A stretch of 54,453 nucleotides of DNA from Anabaena sp. UHCC 0204 (GCF_009711975.1 NZ_VIKW01000010.1:109095-163547); one strand, 5' to 3'; shown: positions 44,060 to 54,419, counted from the first letter of the stretch. The notes: generated from the sequence alone by a model not told the origin. Program-made: numbers and translations.

Positions 44060-44095
44060 ATCCTTAAATCCTGGATATCCTGATTCTGACAATTC
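44060..44095. repeat. dispersed repeat, copy 2
   Basis: Matches 20197-20231 nearly base for base, in the same orientation, from TCCTTAAATCC to GATTCTGACAATT. It abuts the 3' end of the alcohol dehydrogenase gene. Confidence 0.8.
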
Positions 44096-45052
44096 TTACA
44101 AATTCATCTCTAACAAAATTTTTAAAACTCCTTTGGTTTTTGCCTTTTCAAAAGCTTCTAACCCTTGAGAAAGGGGATAATGAGCATGAATTAAAGATTG
44201 GATATCTACCTTTTCTGTTGCTAATAACTCCAACGCTGGAAGAAAGGGACCACAACGAGAACCAATTAGGGTAATTTCATCTACCACTAAAGAAGAAGCA
44301 TCTAAACTGAGATTTCCCGCATAAGTGCTTTTTAAGATTAATGTCCCACGAGGACGTAAAGCCCGACGTGCAGTAGAGAATCCTTCGGGATTTCCTGTAC
44401 AATCAACAGAGATATCAAAATATTTATCAATGACGCTATCAGCTAAACCAGTTTTAATTCCTCTGGCTGCTAAATGTTCTAATTTATCTTGATGTCTTCC
44501 TACTACTAATAATTCACAACCAGTTAAAGCTAAAGTTTGAGCTATTAATTGTCCTAATTTACCATCTCCTACTACTAATACTCGATCATTTTTACATATT
44601 TGCATTTGTTCTTGAATTTCTAATGCTGCGGCTATGGGTTCAGTAAAAGTTGCAGCTTCTGTAGAAACATTTTCGGGAACAATATGCAAATTTTCAATAG
44701 GTAAAGATAGATATTCTGCAAAAGCACCATTACGGTTAACAATACCTAAAACTGTGCGATTTTCGCAATGAGTTGGTTGTCCCCGAAGACAAAAGCGACA
44801 ATAACCACAAGCAGCGTTAATTTCACCAACTACTCTTTGATTAATTAACTGTTCTGGACCTTTTTCCACCACACCAACAAACTCATGGCCGATAATGCCA
44901 GTATAGGGATAATAACCTTTAATTAATTCTAAATCAGTATTACAAATCCCCGCAGACAAAACCCGCACTAAAGCCTCTCCCGGTGGTGGTTCAGGAATAG
45001 GAATATCGGTGCGTAGTTGTAATTGATTATTTTCTAACCAAAGTCCTTTCAT
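44096..45052 (-). CDS. zinc-dependent alcohol dehydrogenase (MDR family)
   Basis: 318 residues. Catalytic zinc ligands C37, H56 and E57 (GIIGHEFVG). A structural zinc lobe C82/C85/C88/C96 is in CGYCRFCLRGQPTHC. Rossmann motif VLVVGDGKLGQLIAQTLA. The substrate is unknown; the family includes sorbitol, threonine and benzyl-alcohol-type enzymes. It is followed by, and spaced 18 bp from, the inositol-phosphatase-like gene, so the two are probably co-transcribed. Confidence 0.88.
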   Translation of the reverse strand: MKGLWLENNQLQLRTDIPIPEPPPGEALVRVLSAGICNTDLELIKGYYPYTGIIGHEFVGVVEKGPEQLINQRVVGEINAACGYCRFCLRGQPTHCENRTVLGIVNRNGAFAEYLSLPIENLHIVPENVSTEAATFTEPIAAALEIQEQMQICKNDRVLVVGDGKLGQLIAQTLALTGCELLVVGRHQDKLEHLAARGIKTGLADSVIDKYFDISVDCTGNPEGFSTARRALRPRGTLILKSTYAGNLSLDASSLVVDEITLIGSRCGPFLPALELLATEKVDIQSLIHAHYPLSQGLEAFEKAKTKGVLKILLEMNL

Positions 45053-45070
45053 AATGTTGTCAATTGTTAG

Positions 45071-45880
45071 TTATGAAAATTTCATACTTTCTAGAAACGG
45101 TGTAAATACCGGAATCAAATCTGAATTACTTACAACCATTGTCGGAAAAGAGCGATCGCTGTAATCCATTCCCGGTGATAATGGAAAAGACTCAGAATTC
45201 AGAGATACCCATGTACCTCCAGCAGCTTGAACTATTACCCAAGCACCTGCAATATCCCATACCTTTGGTGTCGCTTCAATTCCTCCCAAAACTGCACCAG
45301 TTGCGACTGTAAGAAAGTTATAACTAGCAACTCCTAACATTCGCAATTTACAGGGAAAACCCGGTTGAATAATGCCGGTACTGCGAGAACAAAGATTAAA
45401 AAAGTGGTTTTTGCTGGGAGCATCACTACTTGTATGAATGGGGTGATGATTTAAAAATGCTCCCGTTGGTGTTGTTAAGCCTGATGAACCCGCCCAAAAT
45501 CCATGAAATGCTTGATTTAATGGTGGCGCGTAAACGTAGCCAAAAATGGGTGTTCCTCGATAAAGTAAACCCAGAGAAATAGACCAAATCGGAATTCCTC
45601 TTGTAAAGTTGGTTGTACCATCTAAAGGATCAATAACCCAACACCATTCTTTATCAGGAAAAGTCTGGTCACTTTCTTCACTCAAAATACCGTAACCTGA
45701 GAAAGTAGAAACAATGGCATCTCGAATTTCTTGATCTGCCCATTTATCTGATTTTGTAACTAAACTACCATCAGCTTTTTGCGAAGCTTGGACTTGTCCA
45801 AAATCCTGCATTAATTGTTTTCCCACTCTGGTAGTGGTAGTTTCAGCAAAGTCTAAAATCGTATCCCAAAAATCGTTCAT
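45071..45880 (-). CDS. inositol monophosphatase family protein
   Basis: 269 residues. The metal site is seen in SEES (about 67-70) and D84-P-L-D87-G-T-T-N-F, with the second part WDIAGAWVIVQAAGGTWV. Such Mg2+-dependent phosphatases act on inositol-phosphate, fructose-1,6-bisphosphate, histidinol-phosphate or PAP; the substrate cannot be chosen from sequence. Upstream lie the heptamer repeats at 45893-45976. Confidence 0.9.
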   Translation of the reverse strand: MNDFWDTILDFAETTTTRVGKQLMQDFGQVQASQKADGSLVTKSDKWADQEIRDAIVSTFSGYGILSEESDQTFPDKEWCWVIDPLDGTTNFTRGIPIWSISLGLLYRGTPIFGYVYAPPLNQAFHGFWAGSSGLTTPTGAFLNHHPIHTSSDAPSKNHFFNLCSRSTGIIQPGFPCKLRMLGVASYNFLTVATGAVLGGIEATPKVWDIAGAWVIVQAAGGTWVSLNSESFPLSPGMDYSDRSFPTMVVSNSDLIPVFTPFLESMKFS

Positions 45881-45892
45881 TTTTATTAGTCA

Positions 45893-45976
45893 GTTGTTAG
45901 TTGTCAGTTGTCAGTTGTCAGTTGTCAGTTGTTAGTTGTCAATTGTCAATTGTCAATTGTCAATTGTCAATTATTA
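45893..45976. repeat. heptamer array GTCAGTT then GTCAATT
   Basis: About twelve tandem 7-bp units: first GTCAGTT or GTTAGTT, then GTCAATT. The change of unit in mid-array suggests two expansions. Lies between two co-directional genes (PucC-like upstream, phosphatase downstream). Confidence 0.92.
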
Positions 45977-45977
45977 A

Positions 45978-47411
45978 TTAATCTAAATCACTTTCTAAAA
46001 CAGAAGCTAAAGCTTGTTTAGTATTAGTTTGAAATTCTGTCACATTGACACGATTTAAAAACCAAATTGATATCAACATTCCTGTAGCTTCTAAAGCAAA
46101 TACTAACCCATAGGCTAATACTAAATTATCTGGTAACAATCTGCGCCCTACATCTAAAAGAGTACCACCAATTACTGTGGCAATTCCTCTAGAAATAGAC
46201 TGAGCAAGTCCCCAAGCACCAATAAATGTACCTGCGGCTTCAGCAATGGTTAAATCTAGCATTAAACTAACTGCTGCGGTGGTAACAAAACCAGTCGCTA
46301 AACCAAATAAAACTAAAGTTGATTTGAGGACAGATGGATTTGCAGAAAATCCTGAAAACCCCAGTAATAAAGCCGCAAATGCCACTAAAATACAACCTAG
46401 CTTGATAGTTCTGCGTTTACCTAACCGGGGAACAATGAAAAAACCTGTAACACCATAGGAAATTAATATACCTGTACCATAAAAAACGTTGAGTTTGGTA
46501 CTTTCCGCTAAAGGCATATTAAAGACTTGTCCCGCATAAGGTTCTAAAATAGGATCTTGCATAAACAAGCTAATAGTCATCACTAATAAAAAAGTGAAAA
46601 ATAAACCTGTTTGCGGACTAGCTGTTAAGATTTTCCAAGCACCTCTTAAAGTAATACTATCTTCTCTATTTCCCACATTGGAACGATTAAAGAACCGAGA
46701 ATATTTTTTTTCAACTCCCACAGTTGCGACAATTGCTAAACAAAAAACTATTCCGGGAACAATTTGAAATAATTTATTAATTGCTGCTTGTAAAGTTTCT
46801 AGGGGTGCGTCTGTGGTTAATTGCTGCAATAAGCTAGAACTAATAATTGCTCCAACTATAATCCCTACCATCAACATTGACCAAACAATACCAACAACTT
46901 GAGAACGGTTGTCTTCTTCGGAGATATCAACTAATAAAGCTGCAAATGTAGTACCACTAGCACAAATTGCTAATCCATAAACTGCGAAAACTAAACCTAA
47001 AACTGCTGTCCAACCAATTGTTTGGGTAGTCCATACCCAAGTATCTCCAATATTAGCGGCATTTAACTGCCACATTACTTGTACCGCTAAAAAGGCAGCG
47101 ATCGCAAATATTCCTGCTCCTACCCATACATAAGCTGTACGATGATAACCTAACAAGGGTTTAGAATCGGACATTTGTCCAAACAAAATCCGCGTTGGGG
47201 CTACAAATGAAGGTAATGCTAACACCAAAGCCACCAATGTCGCGGGAATTGCGATTTCCTGAATCATGACTCGGTTCAGTACCCCCAAAGTCAAGATAGA
47301 CATCATACTCAACCCCATTTGAAACAATCCTAGCCGGAACATGGTGAAAATGTTGACTTTTGGTAGAGTTAGAGATTGATTTGGGGTATCAAATGTATCG
47401 TCAATTGCCAT
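45978..47411 (-). CDS. BCD family MFS transporter (PucC/LhaA-like)
   Basis: 477 residues with about 12 membrane helices. It begins LPKVNIFTMFRLGLFQMGLS and has ALVLALPSFVAPTRILFGQM then SDSKPLLGYHRTAYVWVG, a signature of bacteriochlorophyll delivery (BCD) carriers. In phototrophs these help insert or move chlorophylls or build antennae. Its place near chlG fits chlorophyll trafficking (inferred). Confidence 0.9.
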   Translation of the reverse strand: MAIDDTFDTPNQSLTLPKVNIFTMFRLGLFQMGLSMMSILTLGVLNRVMIQEIAIPATLVALVLALPSFVAPTRILFGQMSDSKPLLGYHRTAYVWVGAGIFAIAAFLAVQVMWQLNAANIGDTWVWTTQTIGWTAVLGLVFAVYGLAICASGTTFAALLVDISEEDNRSQVVGIVWSMLMVGIIVGAIISSSLLQQLTTDAPLETLQAAINKLFQIVPGIVFCLAIVATVGVEKKYSRFFNRSNVGNREDSITLRGAWKILTASPQTGLFFTFLLVMTISLFMQDPILEPYAGQVFNMPLAESTKLNVFYGTGILISYGVTGFFIVPRLGKRRTIKLGCILVAFAALLLGFSGFSANPSVLKSTLVLFGLATGFVTTAAVSLMLDLTIAEAAGTFIGAWGLAQSISRGIATVIGGTLLDVGRRLLPDNLVLAYGLVFALEATGMLISIWFLNRVNVTEFQTNTKQALASVLESDLD

Positions 47412-47750
47412 AGTTACTTGTTCGTATGGGTTACAGAATTCAATTTCTAATTTACTTTAAATTTAATCAACGAAATTGACATTATTGGATTATAATCAAT
47501 ATATTAGATATAATTAGTAAAATATGGAATTATCTCAGATTTGATTATTTTAGAATCGGCTTTGCTAGGTTGAAAGTATGAATTTCTTTCACGCCCAGAC
47601 GCAGAGTCTCAGAGTTTAGAGAATAGAGTTTGTCAGAATATAAATTTTAATTCATATTTTGCATTGATTAAATCAAGTGGAAAAATATATTAATTTAAAA
47701 TATTAATTTTAATTATAAATATTGTATTGCTCTAGAGAAAGCTATAAATC
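47412..47750. other. spacer between the PucC-like gene and suf operon
   Basis: About 340 bp of AT-rich DNA with no gene. It should hold the promoter for the PucC-like gene. A short CGCCCAGACGCAGAGTCTC stretch is of a common repeat type. Confidence 0.5.
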
Positions 47751-47774
47751 AAAAAAGGTGGGAATTACCCACCC
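47751..47774 (-). terminator. rho-independent terminator of sufBCDS
   Basis: Read on the minus strand, GGTGGG-TAATT-CCCACC is followed directly by TTTTTT, 6 bp past the sufS stop. This is a textbook intrinsic terminator and closes the suf transcript. Confidence 0.88.
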
Positions 47775-47779
47775 TGTAT

Positions 47780-49045
47780 TTACTCAGCAAACACACTAGC
47801 AAAAAAGTCCAGCGTTTCCTTTAATGCTTTGATAAAAACATCAATTTCTTCATGGGTATTGTAAAAGGATAAACTTACCCGTGCAGTTCCCGCTAAACTT
47901 AAATAACGGTGTAGTGGTTGTGTACAATGATGTCCAGAACGTATGGCCACACCTTCTTGATCTAACAAAGTTGCTAAATCATTAGCGTGAACATCTTCTG
48001 CTGTAAAAGCTGCTAATGCGGCTCTACCTTCCCCTTCAGCATTAGGTTTTGGTCCGTAGATTCTGATTTGGGGTATTTGCGCTAATTGCTCGAATAAATA
48101 AGCAGTTAATTCAGCTTCATAAGCATGGATTTTATCCATACCAATATTAGTAAGATAATCTATTGCTGTACCAAGTGCGATCGCTTCCCCAATAGCCGGA
48201 GTACCAGCTTCAAATTTATGGGGTAATTCAGCATAGGTAGAATGGTCTAAAAATACCTCTGCAATCATCTCACCACCACCGAAAAATGGCGGCATTGCTT
48301 CTAGTAATTCCAGCTTACCATACAAAAAACCAATACCAGTGGGAGCGCACATTTTATGTCCAGAAGCCACTAACCAATCACAGTCAATTTCTTGGACATC
48401 AATAGGCATATGGGGGACACTTTGGCAAGCATCAAGTAAGAATTTCGCACCGTATCTGTGAGCAATTTCAGCTATTTCTTTGGCTGGATTTATACAACCC
48501 AAAGTATTAGAAACATGAGCCACTGACACCAGTTTTGTTTTTTCAGAAATCAGTTTTTTAAACTGTTCCAAATCAAAAGTTTCTTCGGTCGTCAATTCCA
48601 CAAATTTCAGAACTGCGCCTGTTTTTTGAGCAACAAATTGCCAAGGAACAATATTACTATGGTGTTCCATTACCGAGAGAATAATTTCATCTCCTGGCTG
48701 TAAATTGCCCATTCCCCAACTGTAAGCAACTAAGTTAATTGCTTCACTAGCATTGCGGGTGTAAACAATTTCTTGACGTGATTTTGCATTAATGAATTTA
48801 GCAACTTTATCCCGTGCGGCTTCATAAGCATCTGTCGCTTTTGCACTTAAAGAATGTGCGCCACGGTGAACATTAGAATTATATTGTTCGTAATAATCAC
48901 GCCAAGCATTTAATACAACTAAAGGCTTTTGAGAAGTAGCCGCATTATCGAGATAAACCAGGGGTTTACCGTGAACTTCCTGATGTAAAATTGGGAAGTC
49001 AGCGCGAACTTTATCACCGAGAGATTTGGTAGAAGTGATGACCAT
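47780..49045 (-). CDS. sufS: cysteine desulfurase SufS
   Basis: 421 residues. It removes sulfur from Cys for Fe-S cluster assembly. The PLP lysine is in [14 protein letters not shown], and the persulfide Cys is C374 in [12 protein letters not shown], the type-II (SufS) pattern. Last gene of sufBCDS; 121 bp after sufD. A separate SufE activator is not in the window. Confidence 0.96.
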   Translation of the reverse strand: MVITSTKSLGDKVRADFPILHQEVHGKPLVYLDNAATSQKPLVVLNAWRDYYEQYNSNVHRGAHSLSAKATDAYEAARDKVAKFINAKSRQEIVYTRNASEAINLVAYSWGMGNLQPGDEIILSVMEHHSNIVPWQFVAQKTGAVLKFVELTTEETFDLEQFKKLISEKTKLVSVAHVSNTLGCINPAKEIAEIAHRYGAKFLLDACQSVPHMPIDVQEIDCDWLVASGHKMCAPTGIGFLYGKLELLEAMPPFFGGGEMIAEVFLDHSTYAELPHKFEAGTPAIGEAIALGTAIDYLTNIGMDKIHAYEAELTAYLFEQLAQIPQIRIYGPKPNAEGEGRAALAAFTAEDVHANDLATLLDQEGVAIRSGHHCTQPLHRYLSLAGTARVSLSFYNTHEEIDVFIKALKETLDFFASVFAE

Positions 49046-49166
49046 TTTGTAGAAGAAGTTCAGAATAATATCTATAATTTAGAAAGTTCGTAGTTAGGAC
49101 TTTAGTCCTAAAAATTATGCATTTGAGCGATAAATCCCTCACTACGAACTAGCAGAAAAACCACAA

Positions 49167-50483
49167 TTACTTATTCGTGAGACTTGTGACAGTTCTCAAC
49201 AAACTTTCTCGCAAAGAAGCAACAGGGATAAAGTTAATAATTTCCGTTGCGAAAGCATTAACTAATAACTTGCGGGCATCATTTTCATCAATACCGCGAC
49301 TTTGCAGGTAGAATATTTCATTATCCTCCAACTGACTGACAGTAGCACCGTGAGCGCATTTAACATTATCAGCAGTGATTTCTAATTGAGGTTTGGTATC
49401 AATTCTCGACTTAGATGATAACAGCAAATTGCGGTTTAATTGAGATGCGTCAGTTAACTGCGCCAGTTTAGGAACAAAAACCTTACCATTAAATACACCA
49501 TGAGCGCGATCGCCTATAATGCACTTATGTAACTGTTTACTCACACCATGAGGATGATTCAAAGATAAAGCACTGTGAGTATCAGCCAACTGACTATCAG
49601 CAATAACAGTCAAACCATTCAGCGTCGTTTCCGTTTGCTCACCAGTTTGCAAAATCTCCAAATTGTGACGTGATATTTTTCCACCAACCGTCACCGCATT
49701 ACAATGATAACGACTATATCGCGCCTGAGTAACAGCAGTTTTTCCCACATGAAAAGCCGCCGCACCTTCCCGCACAATTCTATTATGACTCACCTGAGCA
49801 TTTTCATTTACCCAGATTTCCGTCACACCATTAGTAAAGTAAACACCCTCATTTTGTGAAGATGAAATATACTCTTCAATTAAAGTTACTTGAGAGTTAC
49901 TTTCAGCTACCACTAAAACGCGAGGTTGGGAAATAGTCGCAGACTCACCAACAACAGAAACAAATAGTAAATGAATGGGATTTTCAACCACCACATTTTT
50001 ACCAACCCATACCACAGCAACATCATTTAAAGCCGCAGTATTCAGAGCAGTAAAAACTTCCTTCTCACCTTCAGCTTGCGCTAAATATTCCCGTATAACC
50101 TCACCGGGTAAAACATCTAAATTACCAACAATTAACCCAGCAGGTAAATTTTCAGTATTAGATAAATGAGGTGCATAAACACCATTTACAAATACTAAAC
50201 GTTGAGAAACTTCAGGTAAAATAAAATCTTCAACAGACGTTTCATTAAACGTCCCTAAATTAAATTCTACCTTTTTTAGTGCTGATAAATCAGTAAAACG
50301 CCATTCTTCCTCGCGGGTATTGGGGATAACAGAATGACGAACCCAATTAACAGCACCGTCGCGCAAATCTTGTAACCAACCATCTGATTTTGTTGTAGTT
50401 ACCCGACTTAACAAATCACTTAAAAAAGCATCTCTATCTAATAGAGACTCAGGAATAGAAGTAAGAGAAACTGGAATAGACAT
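49167..50483 (-). CDS. sufD: Fe-S assembly protein SufD
   Basis: 438 residues from ATG 50483, overlapping the sufC stop by one base (TAATG). Beta-helix scaffold subunit that pairs with SufB in SufBC2D. Visible are NTREEEWRFTDLSALKK, the VRHSVIP start and KCAHGATVSQLEDNEIFYLQ near the end with the conserved Cys/His. A longer start at 50519 would read into sufC. Confidence 0.96.
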   Translation of the reverse strand: MSIPVSLTSIPESLLDRDAFLSDLLSRVTTTKSDGWLQDLRDGAVNWVRHSVIPNTREEEWRFTDLSALKKVEFNLGTFNETSVEDFILPEVSQRLVFVNGVYAPHLSNTENLPAGLIVGNLDVLPGEVIREYLAQAEGEKEVFTALNTAALNDVAVVWVGKNVVVENPIHLLFVSVVGESATISQPRVLVVAESNSQVTLIEEYISSSQNEGVYFTNGVTEIWVNENAQVSHNRIVREGAAAFHVGKTAVTQARYSRYHCNAVTVGGKISRHNLEILQTGEQTETTLNGLTVIADSQLADTHSALSLNHPHGVSKQLHKCIIGDRAHGVFNGKVFVPKLAQLTDASQLNRNLLLSSKSRIDTKPQLEITADNVKCAHGATVSQLEDNEIFYLQSRGIDENDARKLLVNAFATEIINFIPVASLRESLLRTVTSLTNK

Positions 50484-51268
50484 TACACACCCACTCCCAA
50501 AGCTTCCTCTAGAACCCAATCATAACCGCGAGATTCTAACTCCAACGCCAACTCCTTACCACCACTTCTAATAATTTGTCCCTGCGCCATAACGTGAACA
50601 AAATCAGGAACAATATAATCGAGAAGACGCTGATAGTGAGTAATCATAATTGTGGCATTTTCGGGACTTGTTAATTGATTAACCCCATTAGCGACAATTT
50701 TGAGAGCGTCAATATCTAAACCCGAATCAGTTTCATCTAAAATAGCTAACTTTGGTTCTAAAATCGCCATTTGCAGAATTTCATTCCGCTTCTTTTCTCC
50801 ACCAGAAAAACCCTCATTCACACTGCGGTTAAGAAAAGAAGAATTCATCTTCACAATATCCAACTTTTCCTCAACCAAATCATCAAAATCGAAAGCGTCA
50901 ACTTCCTCCAAACCCTGAGCCTTCCGACGAGAATTATAAGCAACTCGTAAAAAATCCAAATTACTCACACCGGGAATTTCCAGAGGATATTGAAAAGCTA
51001 AAAACACACCACCTCTAGCTCTGTCTGCTGCTTCCATTTCCAAAAGATTTTGTCCTTGGAAAATCACTTCCCCTCCAGTAACAGTATAAGCTGGATGTCC
51101 CGCTAACACCTTAGAAAACGTACTCTTACCAGAACCATTTGGTCCCATAATCGCGTGAACTTCCCCAGCCCGAACCTCCAAATTTAACCCCTTCAAAATC
51201 GGAGTTCCATCAACATCAGCCGTCAAACCCTTAACCGACAAAATCAAACCACTATTCTCAATAATCAT
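50483..51268 (-). CDS. sufC: Fe-S assembly ATPase SufC
   Basis: 261 residues from ATG 51268 ([15 protein letters not shown]). ABC ATPase of SufBC2D: Walker [16 protein letters not shown], signature [14 protein letters not shown], Walker [15 protein letters not shown]-loop MITHYQRLL. An upstream ATG at 51322 would add 18 Lys/Glu-rich residues encoded by repeat DNA (ACCACGAAGACACGAAGG), so it is rejected as the start. Confidence 0.97.
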   Translation of the reverse strand: MIIENSGLILSVKGLTADVDGTPILKGLNLEVRAGEVHAIMGPNGSGKSTFSKVLAGHPAYTVTGGEVIFQGQNLLEMEAADRARGGVFLAFQYPLEIPGVSNLDFLRVAYNSRRKAQGLEEVDAFDFDDLVEEKLDIVKMNSSFLNRSVNEGFSGGEKKRNEILQMAILEPKLAILDETDSGLDIDALKIVANGVNQLTSPENATIMITHYQRLLDYIVPDFVHVMAQGQIIRSGGKELALELESRGYDWVLEEALGVGV

Positions 51269-51349
51269 CTTCTCTTCCTTCTTATCTTCTTTCTTCGCTT
51301 CCTTCGTGTCTTCGTGGTTCATTAAAAAAAGAACCTCAACGAAAACAGA

Positions 51350-52789
51350 TCAACCCACACTACCTTCCAACTTCAGACTCAACAACTTATCAGCCTCAAC
51401 AGCAAACTCCATAGGAAGCTGATTAAAAACATCCTTACAGAAACCGCTAATCATCATAGAAATAGCATCTTCCGAAGAAATACCGCGTTGAGCAAAAAAG
51501 AACAATTGATCTTCACCAATTTTAGAAGTAGAAGCCTCATGCTCAACCTTACCCGTATTATTCTGAACTTGAATATAGGGAAAAGTATTAGCTTGAGCAT
51601 TATCACCAATTAACATCGAATCACATTGAGAATAATTTCTCGCACCCTTAGCAGTAGGATTAATCTTCACCAAACCCCGGTAACTATTACTAGACTTCCC
51701 AGCAGAAATTCCCTTAGAAATAATAGTGCTGCGGGTATTTTTACCAACATGAATCATCTTACTACCAGTGTCGGCTTGCTGCATATTATTTGTTAATGCA
51801 ACCGAGTAAAATTCACCCACAGAATTATCACCAACCAAAACGCAACTAGGATACTTCCAAGTAATAGCAGAACCCGTTTCTACTTGAGTCCAAGAAATCT
51901 TAGAATTGACACCTTGACACAAACCACGTTTAGTCACAAAGTTGTAAATTCCGCCTTTACCATTGACATCACCAGCGTACCAGTTCTGCACAGTAGAATA
52001 TTTAATTTCCGCATTATCTAAAGCCACCAATTCCACAACCGCAGCGTGTAATTGGTTGCTGTCATACATGGGTGCTGTACAACCTTCTAAATAAGAAACA
52101 TAACTCCCTTCTTCGGCGACAATTAAAGTTCGTTCAAACTGTCCTGTATCACCAGAGTTAATACGGAAATATGTAGACAATTCCATTGGACATTTTAGTC
52201 CTTTAGGAATATAAACGAAAGAACCATCACTGAACACAGCCGCATTTAAAGCTGCAAAATAATTATCAGCAATGGGAACAACGCTACCCAAATATTTTTT
52301 AATTAGTTCTGGGTGTTCTTGTAGAGCTTCCGAAAAAGAACAGAAGATTACGCCTTCTTTAGCCAGTTTTTCTTTATATGTAGTGGCGACAGAAACACTA
52401 TCAAAAATCGCATCAACAGCAACATTAGTTAATCGCTTTTGTTCATTTAAAGGAATACCTAATTTAGCAAAGGTTTCCAATAAAGTGGGATCAACTTCAT
52501 CTAAACTGTTGAGTTTGGCTTTCTTTTGTTTCGGTGCAGAATAATAAATAATATCCTGATAATTAATAGGTGGATAATTTACATGAGACCAAGTTGGCTC
52601 TGTCATTTTCAGCCATTGGTGGTAGGCGCGGAGGCGATATTCCAACATGAATTCCGGTTCATTCTTTTTAGCGGAAATCAGGCGAACAACATCTTCGCTT
52701 AACCCACGAGGGATAGTATCGGCTTCAATATCGGTAACAAAGCCGTACTTGTAAGGTTGGTTGACTAAGGTGGTGACGGATGCGCTCAT
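51350..52789 (-). CDS. sufB: Fe-S assembly scaffold SufB
   Basis: 479 residues. The scaffold on which nascent clusters form. Typical blocks: [73 protein letters not shown]. First gene of sufBCDS, divergent from sufR, whose operators lie in the spacer. Confidence 0.97.
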   Translation of the reverse strand: MSASVTTLVNQPYKYGFVTDIEADTIPRGLSEDVVRLISAKKNEPEFMLEYRLRAYHQWLKMTEPTWSHVNYPPINYQDIIYYSAPKQKKAKLNSLDEVDPTLLETFAKLGIPLNEQKRLTNVAVDAIFDSVSVATTYKEKLAKEGVIFCSFSEALQEHPELIKKYLGSVVPIADNYFAALNAAVFSDGSFVYIPKGLKCPMELSTYFRINSGDTGQFERTLIVAEEGSYVSYLEGCTAPMYDSNQLHAAVVELVALDNAEIKYSTVQNWYAGDVNGKGGIYNFVTKRGLCQGVNSKISWTQVETGSAITWKYPSCVLVGDNSVGEFYSVALTNNMQQADTGSKMIHVGKNTRSTIISKGISAGKSSNSYRGLVKINPTAKGARNYSQCDSMLIGDNAQANTFPYIQVQNNTGKVEHEASTSKIGEDQLFFFAQRGISSEDAISMMISGFCKDVFNQLPMEFAVEADKLLSLKLEGSVG

Positions 52790-52900
52790 CGTTTCTTTTG
52801 TTTTCTCTTTAAAGGACGGCCGACGGGTTGCATAACGCTGACTCCCGTTTTGTGTTACCGATCGCTAACAGGACTGCTAGAATAGGTTTAACGACTAAAA

Positions 52901-52914
52901 CAACTCGGCTGTTG
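52901..52914. promoter_or_regulatory. SufR operator 1 (CAAC-N6-GTTG)
   Basis: CAACTCGGCTGTTG fits CAAC-N6-GTTG, the site bound by SufR in cyanobacterial sufBCDS promoters. It lies 112 bp upstream of sufB and 106 bp upstream of the sufR start. Confidence 0.88.
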
Positions 52915-52945
52915 TTTAATCTATTTTCATTGTACGATAGATTAA

Positions 52946-52959
52946 CAACAACAATGTTG
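52946..52959. promoter_or_regulatory. SufR operator 2 (CAAC-N6-GTTG)
   Basis: CAACAACAATGTTG is a second exact CAAC-N6-GTTG, 45 bp from operator 1 and 61 bp before the sufR start. Two sites allow autoregulation and repression of sufB from the same spacer. Confidence 0.85.
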
Positions 52960-53019
52960 TTTAAGTCAAATTTTCAGAAAAAATTTTTTGGGACGTTTGC
53001 GAAGCGTCTAATAAAGAAG

Positions 53020-53691
53020 ATGACGACTACACAGCAGACTTCAACAAAGCACGATATTTTAGAGTATTTATTGAAACACTCACAAGCAACGGCTGTTGAG
53101 TTGGCTAACTCTTTTGATGTCAGTCCCCAAGCGATTCGCCGCCATTTAAAGGATTTGGAGACGGATGAATTAGTTATATACTCAGTATCAGAACAGCCGA
53201 GTATGGGTAGACCACAGCACGTTTATCACTTGAGTAGGCGAGGAAGACAACATTTACAAAAAAGCGTTAATTACTTAAATGATAGTTATGGCGATTTTGC
53301 TGTTTCTCTTCTGGACACCTTAGCGGAAACGGTGGGGCGTGATCAAGTAAAATCTATTTTACGGAAACAGTGGGAACGCAAAGCCCAGGAATATCGGGAA
53401 CGGGTGGGTAATGGTTCTTTGCAGGAACGAGTAGCAAATTTGGTAGAATTGCGAAAGGCTGAAGGTTTTATGGCGGAGTTTCACGCTATGGAATCAGATC
53501 CTAATGGTGCGGAGAGATTCATTTTTATGGAACATACCTGCGCTATTTCTAATGTTGCGGAATCTTTTCCTAGTGTCTGTGGTCATGAATTAGAAATGTT
53601 TGCGGCTATTTTACCAGATTGTACTGTAGAAAGAACCCATTCGCTGATTCATGGTGAACATCGTTGTGGTTATTTGGTGGAAAAAAGGTAG
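53020..53691 (+). CDS. sufR: Fe-S sensing repressor SufR
   Basis: 223 residues from ATG 53020 (MTTTQQTSTKHDILEYLLKH); the longer reading frame runs through the operators and is not the start. A DeoR/ArsR-like winged helix sits at about 8-75 (VELANSFDVSPQAIRRHLKD). The C-terminal Cys cluster (EHTCAIS, PSVCGHE, PDCTVE, EHRCGYL) should hold a [4Fe-4S] cluster. When the cluster is present SufR represses sufBCDS and itself. Confidence 0.95.
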   Translation: MTTTQQTSTKHDILEYLLKHSQATAVELANSFDVSPQAIRRHLKDLETDELVIYSVSEQPSMGRPQHVYHLSRRGRQHLQKSVNYLNDSYGDFAVSLLDTLAETVGRDQVKSILRKQWERKAQEYRERVGNGSLQERVANLVELRKAEGFMAEFHAMESDPNGAERFIFMEHTCAISNVAESFPSVCGHELEMFAAILPDCTVERTHSLIHGEHRCGYLVEKR

Positions 53692-53699
53692 AAATAGTT

Positions 53700-53733
53700 G
53701 AACGCAGATGAACGCGGATAGACGCAGATAAGG
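53700..53733. repeat. AACGCAGATGAACGCGGAT-type repeat
   Basis: GAACGCAGATGAACGCGGATAGACGCAGATAAGG has a 12-bp period (GAACGCAGAT, GAACGCGGAT, GACGCAGAT). It is a common spacer repeat in many cyanobacteria, just after sufR. Confidence 0.75.
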
Positions 53734-53894
53734 AAGTCGGTTATTTTTGTTGTGGGTATTGGATGAAAATAGATGATTTGACAATGAATTGATTGGGTTT
53801 TTGCGGTGCTAAACTCCTACAGTTTAAGAATTGAAAGGGTGTGAATTTTTAGATTTTATGGATATTTCAGCGAAAAATTACCAACACAATTTAT

Positions 53895-54170
53895 CTAAAG
53901 TCTAATATTATCCCAATTAATAACTGCAACCCAAATATTCTCTTCTGGAGAATGTTTAACCATTCCCTCTACTTCTAAATCTTCGCTATAAAAGGTCAGT
54001 GTTTGACCATCTTGTAATTCAACTTTTTGACGTGCTAAATCTTCAATTGTGCCAATACAATTTAAACGCAACCAACTTTCTTCATCAGCATTATTAAAGT
54101 CTGCAAAAATTCTCAATTTATTATTCAAATTTCGTTGATTGATCTCATTTTGAGTGTTGAAAAAATTCAT
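53895..54170 (-). CDS. conserved cyanobacterial hypothetical protein
   Basis: 91 residues: KLRIFADFNNADEESWLRLN, CIGTIEDLARQKVELQDGQT, LTFYSEDLEVEGMVKHSPEE, WVAVINWDNIR. Mostly beta strands, acidic, no membrane helix. The block GTIEDLARQKVEL is familiar from small cyanobacterial proteins but I cannot give a function. It has its own upstream region and is followed by the end of the sufR spacer. Confidence 0.7.
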   Translation of the reverse strand: MNFFNTQNEINQRNLNNKLRIFADFNNADEESWLRLNCIGTIEDLARQKVELQDGQTLTFYSEDLEVEGMVKHSPEENIWVAVINWDNIRL

Positions 54171-54209
54171 TGGTGTATTCTATAGATCATCTATATAAAT
54201 ATTATAACT

Positions 54210-54419
54210 TTATAAGTTTGGTTTAGGAATTGTAGGTGTAAGCATATTACTAATTTGTTCTGGATTTAAACCAGTTAATGTTGCATGATAACCCCTCCCA
54301 GAAATTCTGATTACATTAACTACTGTATCTATATCTACGTCTCTAAATACATATTGACACCCTTTGTAGCAGAATTTCTCTTTGCAGATACCCGCTATTA
54401 GTCTGCTTTTATTGCCCAA
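54210..54419 (-). CDS. weak small open frame at the window end
   Basis: A 69-residue frame from a TTG start: CKEKFCYKGCQYVFRD, then DIDTVVNVIRISGRGYHATL. The Cys pair C-x4-C and the second half look somewhat coding, but the start is poor and the frame could be part of a longer gene that leaves the window. Function unknown. Confidence 0.3.
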   Translation of the reverse strand: MGNKSRLIAGICKEKFCYKGCQYVFRDVDIDTVVNVIRISGRGYHATLTGLNPEQISNMLTPTIPKPNL

